Shown: positions 1 to 8,073, counted from the stretch's first letter. The stretch is 64,000 nucleotides of DNA from Pectobacterium araliae (GCF_037076465.1 NZ_AP028908.1:1860001-1924000), one strand, 5' to 3'. Numbers and translations: made by a program. Notes: generated from the letters alone by a model not told the origin.

Positions 1-258
1 AGTTTTTTAATGTGCTCATGACGGTGTTCATACTGATTTTCAGAACTCGCCCGTGTCTCTGACCCCAGCTCCATTCATAGCCATATCGACAATTTTTTCT
101 TTTGTTCCGGGCTTATGGGCGTTATAGCGGTAGTTAATCTGGAAAGTACGGCGACAATGTTGACAGTAATATCGGGGAAACCCTGCCTTTCCCGTTCCAT
201 GCTTACGGACGGGTTCTGTTTGCTGACAATATCGGCAGGAAACTTCGATAGTGACGGT
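1..258 (-). pseudogene. insA: insA-like IS1 transposition protein, frameshifted copy
   Basis: The translation matches IS1 InsA: a zinc-ribbon-like N-terminus (CRYCQ then CQHCRRTFQ) followed by the conserved PGTKEKIVDMAMNG block. Compared with the intact copy at 2849-3124, a run of four G is reduced to three just after the VRDTG codons. The frame is lost there and ends in GEF-stop at about 40. The 3' remainder continues off the window. The chosen start is the ATG that gives the usual 91-codon InsA. This copy cannot make full-length InsA or the InsAB' fusion transposase. Confidence 0.8.
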
Positions 259-318
259 CATAAGACGTATCACTTAAAAGTGAATGATTTATCAAAAAAA
301 CTCTTTTAAGTCATTACC
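1..318 (-). mobile_element. IS1-family element, inner end of copy 1 (runs off the window)
   Basis: The same sequence occurs inverted at 2791-3388. The terminal repeat reads GGTAATGACTTAAA on the minus strand, ending at 318. It pairs with the right end of the second copy, which reads GGTTATGACTCAAA inward from 3388. Only the insA half lies inside the window, so the far end of this copy is not visible. With the second copy it brackets the PAAR cargo, both elements transcribing outward. Element limits are inferred from the similarity between the two copies and the terminal repeats. Confidence 0.8.
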
Positions 319-488
319 ATTTTTAGCAAGACAAGTGTTTTTATAAAATAATATCTCATCATAAATAAAAATTTCGTCAACAGCCTCGGTATCCAAGTCT
401 GATACAGGTTTCGGTATTGAATCATCCATAAAAAGCGCTCAACATTCAGTCATCAAAAGGAATGTTTTACTATCAAAGGAAAATGACA

Positions 489-2303
489 ATGCCGGGTGCA
501 GCCCGTCTTAACGATATCGGAAGTGGTCACGACTGCTTCCCTGAAACGCCGATAACCGAAGGCAGCCCTGACGTGATTATTAATGGTCAGCCAGCCGCTC
601 GCAAAGGCGATACGGTTCTGCTTCACGGTTGTCCCTGTCCCAATGCACCACATGGTGTTCATTCCCGAAAAATAGCTGAAGGCTCATCGACTGTTATCAT
701 TAACGGCAAACCCGCAGCGCGTATTGGTGATGACATCAATTGTGGTGGGGTGATTATCTCCGGCAGTGGCAACGTGATTATTGGTGATACCCCTCATCGT
801 TCTCCGGTTTGGGAATGCGCGAAACAAGCAGCGTTGAGCCGTGCGCCGTTGTTGGCATTAACCCCGATGCTGGCAGTCGAGCCTGTTTTTGCCAAATCCT
901 GCTTACGTGGTGCGGGTTGTACGGATGCGGGAACGGAAGATGAGCCACAGGGCAATATTGGGGAAATGAGTGTCTATTTCTCCTCACCTGCTGGTGAATC
1001 CATCGCTCCAACTGATAAACCTAATGATGTGAAACAGTATGAGCAGGCGGCGAAAAAGAAAAACACGTCTTCTGTTGTTTCTCCCCCCCAATCATTTACC
1101 GGAAAAAACGAACCGTTACCCCAGAGCTCGCCCGGTGTGATTAACAAGCCTCAGATACCCCCGATGGAGCCGTGGTATGAAACGATATTTAACCTGCTAG
1201 TGGGTAAAGTCGATGCTGCCATGTTGCCGCCACCTCAACAACTGGTAATAGCAGGTACGGCAGCACAGGCGGGTGCGACAGCTGCTGCGGGTGGTGCTGT
1301 GTCACAGGCCAATCAGGATGCGGCGAAAGCATTGACACATCAGATGAAACACTTGTCTGGTCCATCAATCTGGCAAGGCCAGTTGCAGATGGCGCAGAGT
1401 TTCTTGCTGATGGGGGCGTTGATTCAGCACCATCTGAAAGGTGAAAAAGACGATCTGCTGACACCTGAAAAATTACTTGAGGTGGCTAACAAGCAGGGAA
1501 CCGTCCCCAGTCGTGTGCGTTATCAGTGGGTGGAAGATGAGGAAACAGACAGGCTGAAAACGGTTGGCTACCACACCAGTATGGAAAGCGGACGCGATCA
1601 GGTACGTGTCCGACTACTTAAATACGATTTCCCCAACAATCGTTATGAGTTCTGGGAAGAGGGGGCAACCGGGCCAACGATTCTATGGACGCCGGATAAT
1701 CTGGGTATGGCATTACCCACGGATACGGCACACGGTGAACAGCCTGTTATTCCGTCAGCAGTGCCAGGATTTGAAATTCCAGAGATGGATGATGTCAGCA
1801 TTCTTGCCACACCGATGCCGGACGAGAAAGATTTCCGTGATTACATTCTGGTGTTCCCGGAGAATGCGTTTCCACCGATTTATATTTATCTGAGTAAACT
1901 CCCTGTTAACTTGCTTGATGTTGATTTATACAGTAATTTCATCGGGCGCTCACGACAAGGGAAGTATGATGCGGATCATATGCCATCAAAAGCAGCAGTA
2001 AAGCGGTATCTGGAACAGGAATATCCTGAATTGGAGCGCGACTTAATTGATTCTATGGCTAACCAAGTGGCAGCTATTATCATACCAAAAAAAGTTCATC
2101 AAAAAATCAGCCAAACTTACGGTGGGCGTAATAACTTAGATTTAATAGCTAAACACGCTAAGAATCTTAGAGAAGCATTGGATCTAAATTTTGATGCGAT
2201 AAAACCAGTCCTTAAAGAAGAGTATGGTGTTACTGAGAAACAACTTGAAACAGCAAGAAAGAAGATGCATCGATTAAATACTGATCAAGGATTGTACAAA
2301 TGA
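489..2303 (+). CDS. PAAR / pyocin-S-like specialised T6SS effector with C-terminal nuclease-like toxin domain
   Basis: This 604-residue protein is probably delivered by a type VI secretion system. Residues 1-100 are a PAAR spike-tip domain, with repeated VIINGxPAARxGD blocks and candidate zinc ligands H14, H46 and C85. A hydrophobic, Ala/Gly-rich stretch follows around residues 240-270. A pyocin-S/cloacin translocation-like region then runs to about residue 470 (ILWTPDN, then FPPIYIYLSK). The last 115 residues carry D494-A-D-H497, H537 and GGRN (545-548), an arrangement reminiscent of HNH/treble-clef nucleases; no active site is proven. From about residue 480 the DNA becomes visibly AT-rich, as when toxin tips are exchanged. 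I chose ATG 489 because AAGGA at 476-480 sits 8 nt before it; ATG 462 and 483 are in frame but badly spaced. It overlaps the next gene by 4 nt. Confidence 0.8.
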   Translation: MPGAARLNDIGSGHDCFPETPITEGSPDVIINGQPAARKGDTVLLHGCPCPNAPHGVHSRKIAEGSSTVIINGKPAARIGDDINCGGVIISGSGNVIIGDTPHRSPVWECAKQAALSRAPLLALTPMLAVEPVFAKSCLRGAGCTDAGTEDEPQGNIGEMSVYFSSPAGESIAPTDKPNDVKQYEQAAKKKNTSSVVSPPQSFTGKNEPLPQSSPGVINKPQIPPMEPWYETIFNLLVGKVDAAMLPPPQQLVIAGTAAQAGATAAAGGAVSQANQDAAKALTHQMKHLSGPSIWQGQLQMAQSFLLMGALIQHHLKGEKDDLLTPEKLLEVANKQGTVPSRVRYQWVEDEETDRLKTVGYHTSMESGRDQVRVRLLKYDFPNNRYEFWEEGATGPTILWTPDNLGMALPTDTAHGEQPVIPSAVPGFEIPEMDDVSILATPMPDEKDFRDYILVFPENAFPPIYIYLSKLPVNLLDVDLYSNFIGRSRQGKYDADHMPSKAAVKRYLEQEYPELERDLIDSMANQVAAIIIPKKVHQKISQTYGGRNNLDLIAKHAKNLREALDLNFDAIKPVLKEEYGVTEKQLETARKKMHRLNTDQGLYK

Positions 2304-2767
2304 CTGTAAATGTTGAAGCTTTGATAGGTAGTTTTGGAAAAAGTTACAAAGAAATACATGAGTCTGGATTATTACCATACAAAACAATGCCTTCAGCAAC
2401 TTCAGGTGATCCTAATCTTAGCTTGGTTATGGCTAAAGAAGGTATTTATTTATCCTTTAAACGTGATGATCTTACCTTTCAGGAGATGACGTTACGAATT
2501 CAATATGACAAAGTGAAAAGCTGGGTATTTCCCAATGAATTGCCTTTCCCGTTGCAGAAAAGTATGTCGCGCCAGTGGGTGCATAAAAATATTGGTGAAC
2601 CAGAAAATAGTATTCCACCAAGAGTGATAATGAAACAGGAAATTGGCTGGGTTGAACGATTCTCCCTCAGAGGCCTTCATATTCCAGTTACGATGCAAAT
2701 CCGCTATGACATGTATGAAATGGTAGTGGCGGTCACATACCTTCCAACATCTGAACTTCGTTGGTAA
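2300..2767 (+). CDS. Probable cognate immunity protein (DUF6392-like)
   Basis: This is a 155-residue soluble protein with no signal peptide or membrane segment. Its ATG lies inside the toxin stop (ATGA overlap), which implies translational coupling. Its AT-rich composition matches the toxin tip rather than the rest of the effector. It ends YLPTSELRW, which I recall from small proteins following pyocin-S-like toxins (DUF6392), but this is from memory. Position, size and coupling make it the likely immunity protein against the upstream effector. The right-hand IS element begins 24 nt after its stop, so the cassette ends here. Confidence 0.7.
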   Translation: MTVNVEALIGSFGKSYKEIHESGLLPYKTMPSATSGDPNLSLVMAKEGIYLSFKRDDLTFQEMTLRIQYDKVKSWVFPNELPFPLQKSMSRQWVHKNIGEPENSIPPRVIMKQEIGWVERFSLRGLHIPVTMQIRYDMYEMVVAVTYLPTSELRW

Positions 2768-2848
2768 TAGATGATATGGTTCCAAAAAGGGGGGAGGACT
2801 TAAAGCGTTTTTTGATAAATCATTCACTTTTAAGTGATACGTCTTATG

Positions 2849-3124
2849 ACCGTCACTATCGAAGTTTCCTGCCGATATTGTCAGCAAACAGAACCCGTCT
2901 GTAAGCATGGAACGGGAAAGGCAGGATTTCCCCGATATTACTGTCAACATTGTCGCCGTACTTTCCAGATTAACTACCGCTATAACGCCCATAAGCCCGG
3001 AACAAAAGAAAAAATTGTCGATATGGCTATGAATGGAACTGGGGTCAGAGACACGGGGCGAGTTCTGAAAATCAGTATGAACACCGTCATGAGCACATTA
3101 AAAAACTCGCGCCGCGACAAGTAA
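2849..3124 (+). CDS. insA: InsA, IS1-family transposition regulator
   Basis: This 91-residue protein matches IS1 InsA throughout. It has a CRYC...CQHC zinc-ribbon-like N-terminus, then PGTKEKIVDMAMNGTG, then a helix-turn-helix-like end (GRVLKISMNTVMSTLKNS). InsA binds the IS ends and represses transposition unless ribosomes frameshift into insB. The ORF can be extended five codons to an ATG at 2834; I chose the second ATG because it gives the standard InsA length. InsA is intact, but its InsB' partner downstream is deleted, so no active transposase can come from this copy. Confidence 0.8.
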   Translation, partial: TVTIEVSCRYCQQTEPVCKHGTGKAGFPRYYCQHCRRTFQINYRYNAHKPGTKEKIVDMAMNGTGVRDTGRVLKISMNTVMSTLKNSRRDK

Positions 3125-3385
3125 CAAGCAAACCCACCGTCTATGACGATCTCACCCTGATTTGTGAACTGGATGAGCAAGGGTCATTCGTGGGGAATAA
3201 AAAACAGCAGCACTGGCTTTGTTAAGATATTCACGCAGCGAATTGAACAGCATAACCTTAATTTACGAATTCACATTAAACGCCTGGCGAGGAAAACAAC
3301 CTGCTTTTCCCGTTCATTTGAAATACATGAAAAAGTCATCGGGACCTACATTGAAAAACACCATTACAACGCATTTGAGTCATAA
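3124..3385 (+). pseudogene. insB: insB remnant, internal deletion with frameshift
   Basis: The reading frame from 3124 gives the InsB-like stretch CELDEQGSFVGNKKQQHWL and stops at 3223-3225. The C-terminal part of InsB (FTQRIEQHNLNLR...KVIGTYIEKHHY) appears immediately afterwards in a different frame. Relative to IS1 InsB about 60 residues are missing between the two blocks, including part of the catalytic region. The deletion joint lies around 3215-3230. This makes the element non-autonomous. Confidence 0.75.
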
Positions 3386-3518
3386 CCATCTCTCTGTTGT
3401 GTGAGGGAATATTTATTTCTTAATAATAACGGAAGTAAATAATAAAACGGACGCAGTGATATTTTTTGTGGGAAAAATCCGATTTAATGAAGGGCGATAG
3501 TGGTGGGCAGGATTGCAA

Positions 3519-3550
3519 ATCCGCCCCGAACTCGGATGAACGGGGCGGAT
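3519..3550 (-). terminator. Hairpin terminator after the ABC permease gene
   Basis: A perfect 10-bp stem (ATCCGCCCCG / CGGGGCGGAT) with a 12-nt loop lies 11 nt past the permease stop. The downstream U-tract on the minus strand is weak. Confidence 0.6.
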
Positions 3551-3560
3551 CTGAACAGTA

Positions 3561-4556
3561 TCAGCGTTTCTGGATATACGTCATTGCTAGCGCGAGCGCG
3601 AGAACCAGACCTTTGATGATATCCATAGCGTAATAAGGTACGGAGAGCATCACCAGTCCATTCTGCAAGACGCCGAGGATGACGGCGCCGAGTAGCGTAC
3701 CCAGCGCATTTGGTTTGCCGGACCCCGCTAGCGAGAAACCGATGTAGGCCGCAGCAACCGCATCCATTAAATAGCCGCCCCCAGCATTAACCTGTGAAGA
3801 GCCGATGCGAGATGCGAGTAAGATGCCGCCCAGTGCCGCGAGTAGTGAAGAGAACACATACGCCTGTACCCGATAACGCGCCGTGCGAATACCCGCTAGT
3901 CGAGCGGCTTCTGGGTTGCCGCCAATGACGTACATCCGGCGACCGTGCTTAGTCAGGGACAGATAGAGCTGCACCAGCACTGTCACTGCCAGCATGATGA
4001 TCACAATGACGGGCACCTGGCCCAGCGTGGCAAAGAATTCGGGAATGATACCTTCCGCCATTTCGCCGCTGGGCAACACCATATTCTGCGTGATGGAACC
4101 GCCATAACTATACGTCATCGCCACGCCTTGAATGACGAACAGGCTGGCGAGTGTCGCGAGCATATCGGGGATCTTTAGCACCACGATGAGAAAGGCGTTG
4201 AATAGCCCAACCAGCGTACATAGCAGAAGCGTCAGAATAATTGCGCCAGTGGTGCCGAATCCATGCCAGACAAAGAGTGAGATAACCAGTGCATTGGCCA
4301 GCGATGCTGTCGACCCGACAGAAAGGTCGAATCCGCCGACGGAAAGCGAGATGGAAACGCCAATCGCAATCACCGTAACAATGGCGATAGAGCGCAGGAT
4401 ATTGATGATGTTATACGGGTCGAGAAAATTGTCCGACGTCAGTCCGAAGAGGGCAATCAGCGCGACAACTGTGATCAGCATGCCCCACTTATAGAGAAAC
4501 TCGAAAACGTGGTGACGGAAGGGGAGCGCCCCGTTAGATGAAAGTGGGTGACTCAC
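3561..4556 (-). CDS. Sugar-type ABC transporter permease (RbsC family)
   Basis: This 331-residue inner-membrane protein has about eight to ten hydrophobic segments and the BPD_transp_2 signature features of ribose/autoinducer-2 permeases (GGFDLSVGSTASL near residue 73; GNPEAARLAGI near 215). It forms the channel of an importer with the ATPase encoded immediately upstream, overlapping it by 4 nt (ATGA). Sugar or nucleoside-like uptake is the family expectation; the substrate cannot be read from the sequence. No periplasmic binding protein lies next to it. On its 3' side the IS/PAAR island begins within about 170 bp. Confidence 0.85.
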   Translation of the reverse strand: MSHPLSSNGALPFRHHVFEFLYKWGMLITVVALIALFGLTSDNFLDPYNIINILRSIAIVTVIAIGVSISLSVGGFDLSVGSTASLANALVISLFVWHGFGTTGAIILTLLLCTLVGLFNAFLIVVLKIPDMLATLASLFVIQGVAMTYSYGGSITQNMVLPSGEMAEGIIPEFFATLGQVPVIVIIMLAVTVLVQLYLSLTKHGRRMYVIGGNPEAARLAGIRTARYRVQAYVFSSLLAALGGILLASRIGSSQVNAGGGYLMDAVAAAYIGFSLAGSGKPNALGTLLGAVILGVLQNGLVMLSVPYYAMDIIKGLVLALALAMTYIQKR

Positions 4557-6064
4557 GCGGGAGTTCCTCCAGTTGAATATAAAAGTAGGGTTTCTTCATC
4601 AATCTCAGCGGCGTTCAACTCTGCGACAATCCGGCCATCCCATAGCACGCAGATGCGATCGCAGAGCCCGACCAGTTCAGAGAACTCGCCTGACGCATAA
4701 ATAATGCCTTTGCCCTGACGGGCGAGGTTGTCAATCAGCGTGAACAGATCTTGTTTGGCCTTGATATCCACGCCTTTGGTGGGTTCATCAAAAATCAGAA
4801 CCTGTGCTTCACTGCGTAGCCACTTGCCGATGGCGACTTTTTGCTGGTTGCCCCCCGATAGGCGCGCCAGTTTTTGCGCCGGGCCGGTGGTGCGAACTGC
4901 AAGTTGTTCAACGATCTGTTTAGCCCAGCGCCATGCTTTGCCCTGGCTGAATAAGCTCCAGCGGGAAAAGCTGTCGGTGGCGGTGATGCTGAGATTCATG
5001 GTGACAGATTCATCAATAAAAATGCCTTCCTTGCGCCGTTCTTCAGGAACCAGCGCCAGACCTTGCTCGACGGAACGATGAGGGGAATGCGGCTTCCAGG
5101 GTTTACCGCGATATTCACCTTGTGCGATCTGGCAGGGTTCTGCGCCGAACAGCGCTTTACACAACTCGGTTTTCCCAGCGCCAGCCAGCCCGGCAATACC
5201 CAGAATTTCCCCTTTGCGCAGCGTGAGCGAAATATTGTGCAGCAGCGTCTCGTCGTGCAAACCGGTGACCTGAAGCAGCGTGTTGTCTGAAGGTGTGGTA
5301 CGGCGCGGAGGGAAGATATCGTCAAGCCGATGCCCCAGCATTCTTTCTACAATTTCCTCGCCGCTGAGCCCCTGCATCGCGCCGCTGCTGACAAACTCAC
5401 CGTCTCGCAGAACGGTCAACGTATCGCAGATTTCACTCAACTCATGGATACGGTGAGAAATAAACACGATCCCGATGCCTTCTGCCTGTAATCGGCGAAC
5501 CACTTGAAAGAGACGCGCGCTTTCAGCCTGATCCAATGGGGCGGTGGGTTCATCTAAAATCAGGAAGCGACATTTGTGGGATAACGCGCGGGCGAGCAGG
5601 ATTTGCTGTTTTTCAGCCAGCGAGCAGGTATCCAACCGTTGACGAACATTAAGGTGAACGCCAAGCTGATCGAGTAGCGCCTGCGCCTGACGATAGATCT
5701 GCGGCCAACTCAGCAGATGTCCCTCCTGCGCCAGCGTATCCAGCATAATGTTTTCCGCCACGGACAGCGTGGGAACCAGCGCGACATCGACTTCCTGCTG
5801 CACCAGATGAATGCCGTACTGCTTGGCATCACGCGGCGAATGGACATCGACCGTCTTACCATTAATCAGAATATCGCCTTGATAGTGATCGTAAGCACCT
5901 GACAAAATCGTCATGAGCGTGGATTTACCCGCACCATTTGCGCCAGTCAGGGCATGAATCGATCCCCCTTCCAGAGTGAAATTAACCTGCTTGAGGGCGT
6001 GGAAACCAGAAAAGGAGATGGAAATGTTGCGCATTTCCAGTCGGCTTTGGGCGGTAGAAATCAT
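4553..6064 (-). CDS. Sugar-type ABC transporter ATP-binding protein (RbsA/MglA type, two NBDs)
   Basis: This 503-residue protein has two fused nucleotide-binding domains, as in RbsA and MglA. Walker A of NBD1 is GANGAGKST near residue 41, and its Walker B is LILDEPTAPLD. NBD2 has GLAGAGKTE near 295, signature LSGGNQQKVAIGKWL near 405, and FDEPTKGVD. The NBD1 signature is altered (CSLAEKQQILLARAL), which is common in this class, where one site is often weak. It is first in a two-gene operon with the RbsC-type permease and divergent from hcxA. The partner binding protein and substrate are unknown. Confidence 0.87.
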   Translation of the reverse strand: MISTAQSRLEMRNISISFSGFHALKQVNFTLEGGSIHALTGANGAGKSTLMTILSGAYDHYQGDILINGKTVDVHSPRDAKQYGIHLVQQEVDVALVPTLSVAENIMLDTLAQEGHLLSWPQIYRQAQALLDQLGVHLNVRQRLDTCSLAEKQQILLARALSHKCRFLILDEPTAPLDQAESARLFQVVRRLQAEGIGIVFISHRIHELSEICDTLTVLRDGEFVSSGAMQGLSGEEIVERMLGHRLDDIFPPRRTTPSDNTLLQVTGLHDETLLHNISLTLRKGEILGIAGLAGAGKTELCKALFGAEPCQIAQGEYRGKPWKPHSPHRSVEQGLALVPEERRKEGIFIDESVTMNLSITATDSFSRWSLFSQGKAWRWAKQIVEQLAVRTTGPAQKLARLSGGNQQKVAIGKWLRSEAQVLIFDEPTKGVDIKAKQDLFTLIDNLARQGKGIIYASGEFSELVGLCDRICVLWDGRIVAELNAAEIDEETLLLYSTGGTPA

Positions 6065-6328
6065 GGTCGGTAACGCTCTTGGCGATCAAGGTCATGAAAT
6101 AACGGAAAAGAAAGGTAGCATATATCCCAGAGAATTTAATACAGCTTCATGTCTTTGAAAGGCGTTGGCTATGAACGAAAAAGCATAAATTAAGTAAAAA
6201 AGTTCTTAATCTGCCGTAATTAAGTGAATAAGATGGCGTTATCAATAGGGTAGCGCAGAAGATTCATCTACCAGACCAACATAAGATAAGATCCATGCTC
6301 AAAAGAGTGCGGCGAGGAATAGTCAAAC
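6065..6328. promoter_or_regulatory. Divergent control region between the ABC operon and hcxA
   Basis: This 264-bp AT-rich gap must contain both promoters. ATTAAG occurs at 6189-6194, inverted as CTTAAT at 6205-6210, and again direct at 6219-6224. The spaced hexamers could be an operator, but no specific regulator is recognisable. Confidence 0.35.
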
Positions 6329-7417
6329 ATGCATACCATAACAGTTCGCGTACAGGTTGGTCCCGCCAACTATTTTTCTTTCTCTGGCGCTATCGATAAG
6401 CTGCTGGAATTTTATCCGCCAGAGGTGTTGAAAAACGCACTGTGGATCTACGGTGAGCGGGCTATCGCCGCGGCGCGACCTTATTTACCGGCCGAGTTCG
6501 ATGCGCCTTCTGCCCGACGCGTTCAGTTTGGCGCGCATTGCAGCGAGGGGGAAGTCGCAAAACTGGTCGCGCAGGCGGGCGATGCATGTCAGGTCGTCAT
6601 TGGCGTCGGTGGCGGTGCGGTGCTGGATACCGCGAAAGTCGCCGCGCGCCATATTGGCGTGCCGCTGGTGGCGATCCCGACCATTGCGGCAACCTGTGCG
6701 GCCTGGACGCCGCTGTCCGTCTGGTATAACGATGCCGGGCAGGCGTTGCGCTTTGAAATTTTCACCGATGCCAACCATCTGGTACTGGTTGAACCGCGGA
6801 TTATGCTAGCCGCGCCGGTAGAATATCTGTTGGCTGGGGTCGGAGATACGCTGGCAAAATGGTATGAGGCCGTTGTTCTCAGCCCCCAGCCTGATACGTT
6901 GCCCCTTTCTGTCCGCCTTGGCTTACAGACTGCGCGGGATATCCGCAATGTATTGTTGCAACAAAGCGCTGCGGCATTAGAGGCCGCAAAGCGTGGCGAG
7001 TTGACGCAGGATTTTCTGGATGTGGTGGATGCGATCATTGCTGGTGGCGGGATGGTGGGCGGACTGGGTGAACGATACACCCGAGTAGCGGCGGCGCATG
7101 CGGTTCATAACGGTTTGACGGTGTTGCCGCAAACCGAACGTTTCCTGCATGGCACCAAAGTGGCTTATGGCATTCTGGTGCAGGCTGCCTTGTTGGGCGA
7201 TAGCGAAACGCTGCACCAGTTGAAAGCGGCGTTTAAGGCGTTTGGTTTGCCGACATCGCTGGCTGAACTGGATGTCGATATTCATGACCGTGTTGCGCTT
7301 CAGGCCGTGATTGTCCGTACTTTGCAAACAGGGGAGTCCATTCACTATCTGCCATTGGCGTTAAATGAAGCGGTCTTGCTGGCGGCGTTTACTGCCGTTG
7401 AATTTGCTGGAAAATAA
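6329..7417 (+). CDS. hcxA: Hydroxycarboxylate dehydrogenase A (YbdH-like)
   Basis: This 362-residue protein belongs to the glycerol-dehydrogenase-like / group III alcohol dehydrogenase family. I recognise E. coli HcxA (YbdH) by long shared blocks: GPANYFSF near the N-terminus, the cofactor loop VIGVGGGAVLDTAK near 90, ATCAAWTPLSVWYNDAG near 125, and GGGMVGGLGERYTRVAAAHA near 240. HcxA reduces 2-oxo acids such as 2-oxoglutarate and 2-oxobutanoate with NAD(P)H. GAGGA precedes the ATG by about 10 nt. It is transcribed alone, away from the ABC operon. Confidence 0.88.
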   Translation: MHTITVRVQVGPANYFSFSGAIDKLLEFYPPEVLKNALWIYGERAIAAARPYLPAEFDAPSARRVQFGAHCSEGEVAKLVAQAGDACQVVIGVGGGAVLDTAKVAARHIGVPLVAIPTIAATCAAWTPLSVWYNDAGQALRFEIFTDANHLVLVEPRIMLAAPVEYLLAGVGDTLAKWYEAVVLSPQPDTLPLSVRLGLQTARDIRNVLLQQSAAALEAAKRGELTQDFLDVVDAIIAGGGMVGGLGERYTRVAAAHAVHNGLTVLPQTERFLHGTKVAYGILVQAALLGDSETLHQLKAAFKAFGLPTSLAELDVDIHDRVALQAVIVRTLQTGESIHYLPLALNEAVLLAAFTAVEFAGK

Positions 7418-7433
7418 GCGTGTAGAAAGAGAA

Positions 7434-7455
7434 GGGCGGAGAGCATTCCCCGCCC
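7434..7455. terminator. GC-rich hairpin between hcxA and the KTSC gene
   Basis: GGGCGG pairs with CCGCCC across a 10-nt loop between the two convergent genes. On the minus strand a pyrimidine-rich tract follows, so it may act for both genes. Confidence 0.55.
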
Positions 7456-7504
7456 AAAAGACTATGATTTATCTTTAAAAATCACGGCTTTTTATCTTTA
7501 AAAG

Positions 7505-7765
7505 CTACTGCGTTTTCTCGTAGGGGAATGAGTTTTTGATATAGCTGGCGTAGTAACGATACTTCGTTTTGCTTGCCATCAGCTCTTCATAAATCATGCG
7601 TGCTACGCCGCTGTAGAGATAGATGCTCCCATTGAGTAATTCGACTTCTAACTGACTTTTTTCTGCATCGTATCCAATTGAAAACAACTCTGTTGATGCC
7701 ACTCGTTTTCTCTGCAAAATTAACCACTCCCAACGTATCAATACCGCATCCTGACGATATACCAT
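7505..7765 (-). CDS. KTSC domain-containing protein
   Basis: This small cytosolic protein has 86 codons as drawn. It contains the KTSC core: VASTELFSIGYD, then LNGSIYLYSGV, then a closing KYRYYASYIKNSFPYEK. The domain occurs alone or attached to nucleic-acid enzymes, and its function is not settled. The start is uncertain. The first 16 codons (VYRQDAVLIRWEW) do not look like the family, and a TTG start at the LQRKRVAST segment, preceded by GGGAGTGG, would give about 70 residues. It is convergent with hcxA. Confidence 0.7.
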   Translation of the reverse strand: MVYRQDAVLIRWEWLILQRKRVASTELFSIGYDAEKSQLEVELLNGSIYLYSGVARMIYEELMASKTKYRYYASYIKNSFPYEKTQ

Positions 7766-7918
7766 TTTTCGAATTTTATAACCACATGTGTTATAGCCTG
7801 GAATACACCGGAGTTTAAATAGCAGAATATCGTTATTAGATCATCAATAATCAGTAAACGCTCCCAGAATTCTTGCTCCGTTGTTCATCGCCGATGAGAT
7901 GATGTCTCGATCGCATCG

Positions 7919-8030
7919 TTAATCTTGAGCGAGAGCCTGCTGAAAACTTGGCTGGTTTTCTATTTGTTCAATGTACTGCTTGATATGTGGGTAACGGCTG
8001 AAATCCCAATCTTTTTGCGATTGCGTTCTA
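7919..8030 (-). pseudogene. 3' remnant of a glutathione S-transferase gene
   Basis: On the minus strand an open stretch of about 34 codons reads WDFSRYPHIKQYIEQIENQP, then SFQQALAQD and a stop at 7919-7921. This resembles the C-terminal helix of bacterial glutathione S-transferases. Nothing upstream encodes the thioredoxin-like N-terminal domain: within about 20 bp the sequence becomes the fghA terminator. It is read as a truncated pseudogene, based on resemblance alone. Confidence 0.55.
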
Positions 8031-8042
8031 ACACGAAAGAGA

Positions 8043-8073
8043 AACCGCGCTCAGAGCGTACCTGAGCGCGGTT
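8043..8073 (-). terminator. Intrinsic terminator of frmA-fghA
   Basis: An 11-bp perfect stem (AACCGCGCTCA / TGAGCGCGGTT) with a 9-nt loop is followed on the minus strand by TTCTCTTTC. It lies 36 nt past the fghA stop. Confidence 0.85.

Larger units (their letters stand above)
2791..3388 (+). mobile_element. IS1-family element, copy 2, internally deleted
   Basis: The left end at 2791 (GGGGAGGACTTAAA, slightly degenerate) and the right end at 3388 form an imperfect inverted repeat of the form GGtwATGACTyAAA. The element is about 600 bp, against about 770 bp for IS1, because the middle of insB is missing. It contains an intact insA and the two ends of insB. It is oriented opposite to copy 1 at 1-318. 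Confidence 0.8.

Noticed and set aside
3219..3404. Plus-strand 61-codon frame inside the right IS copy
   Set aside because: It is an alternate frame of the insB remnant.
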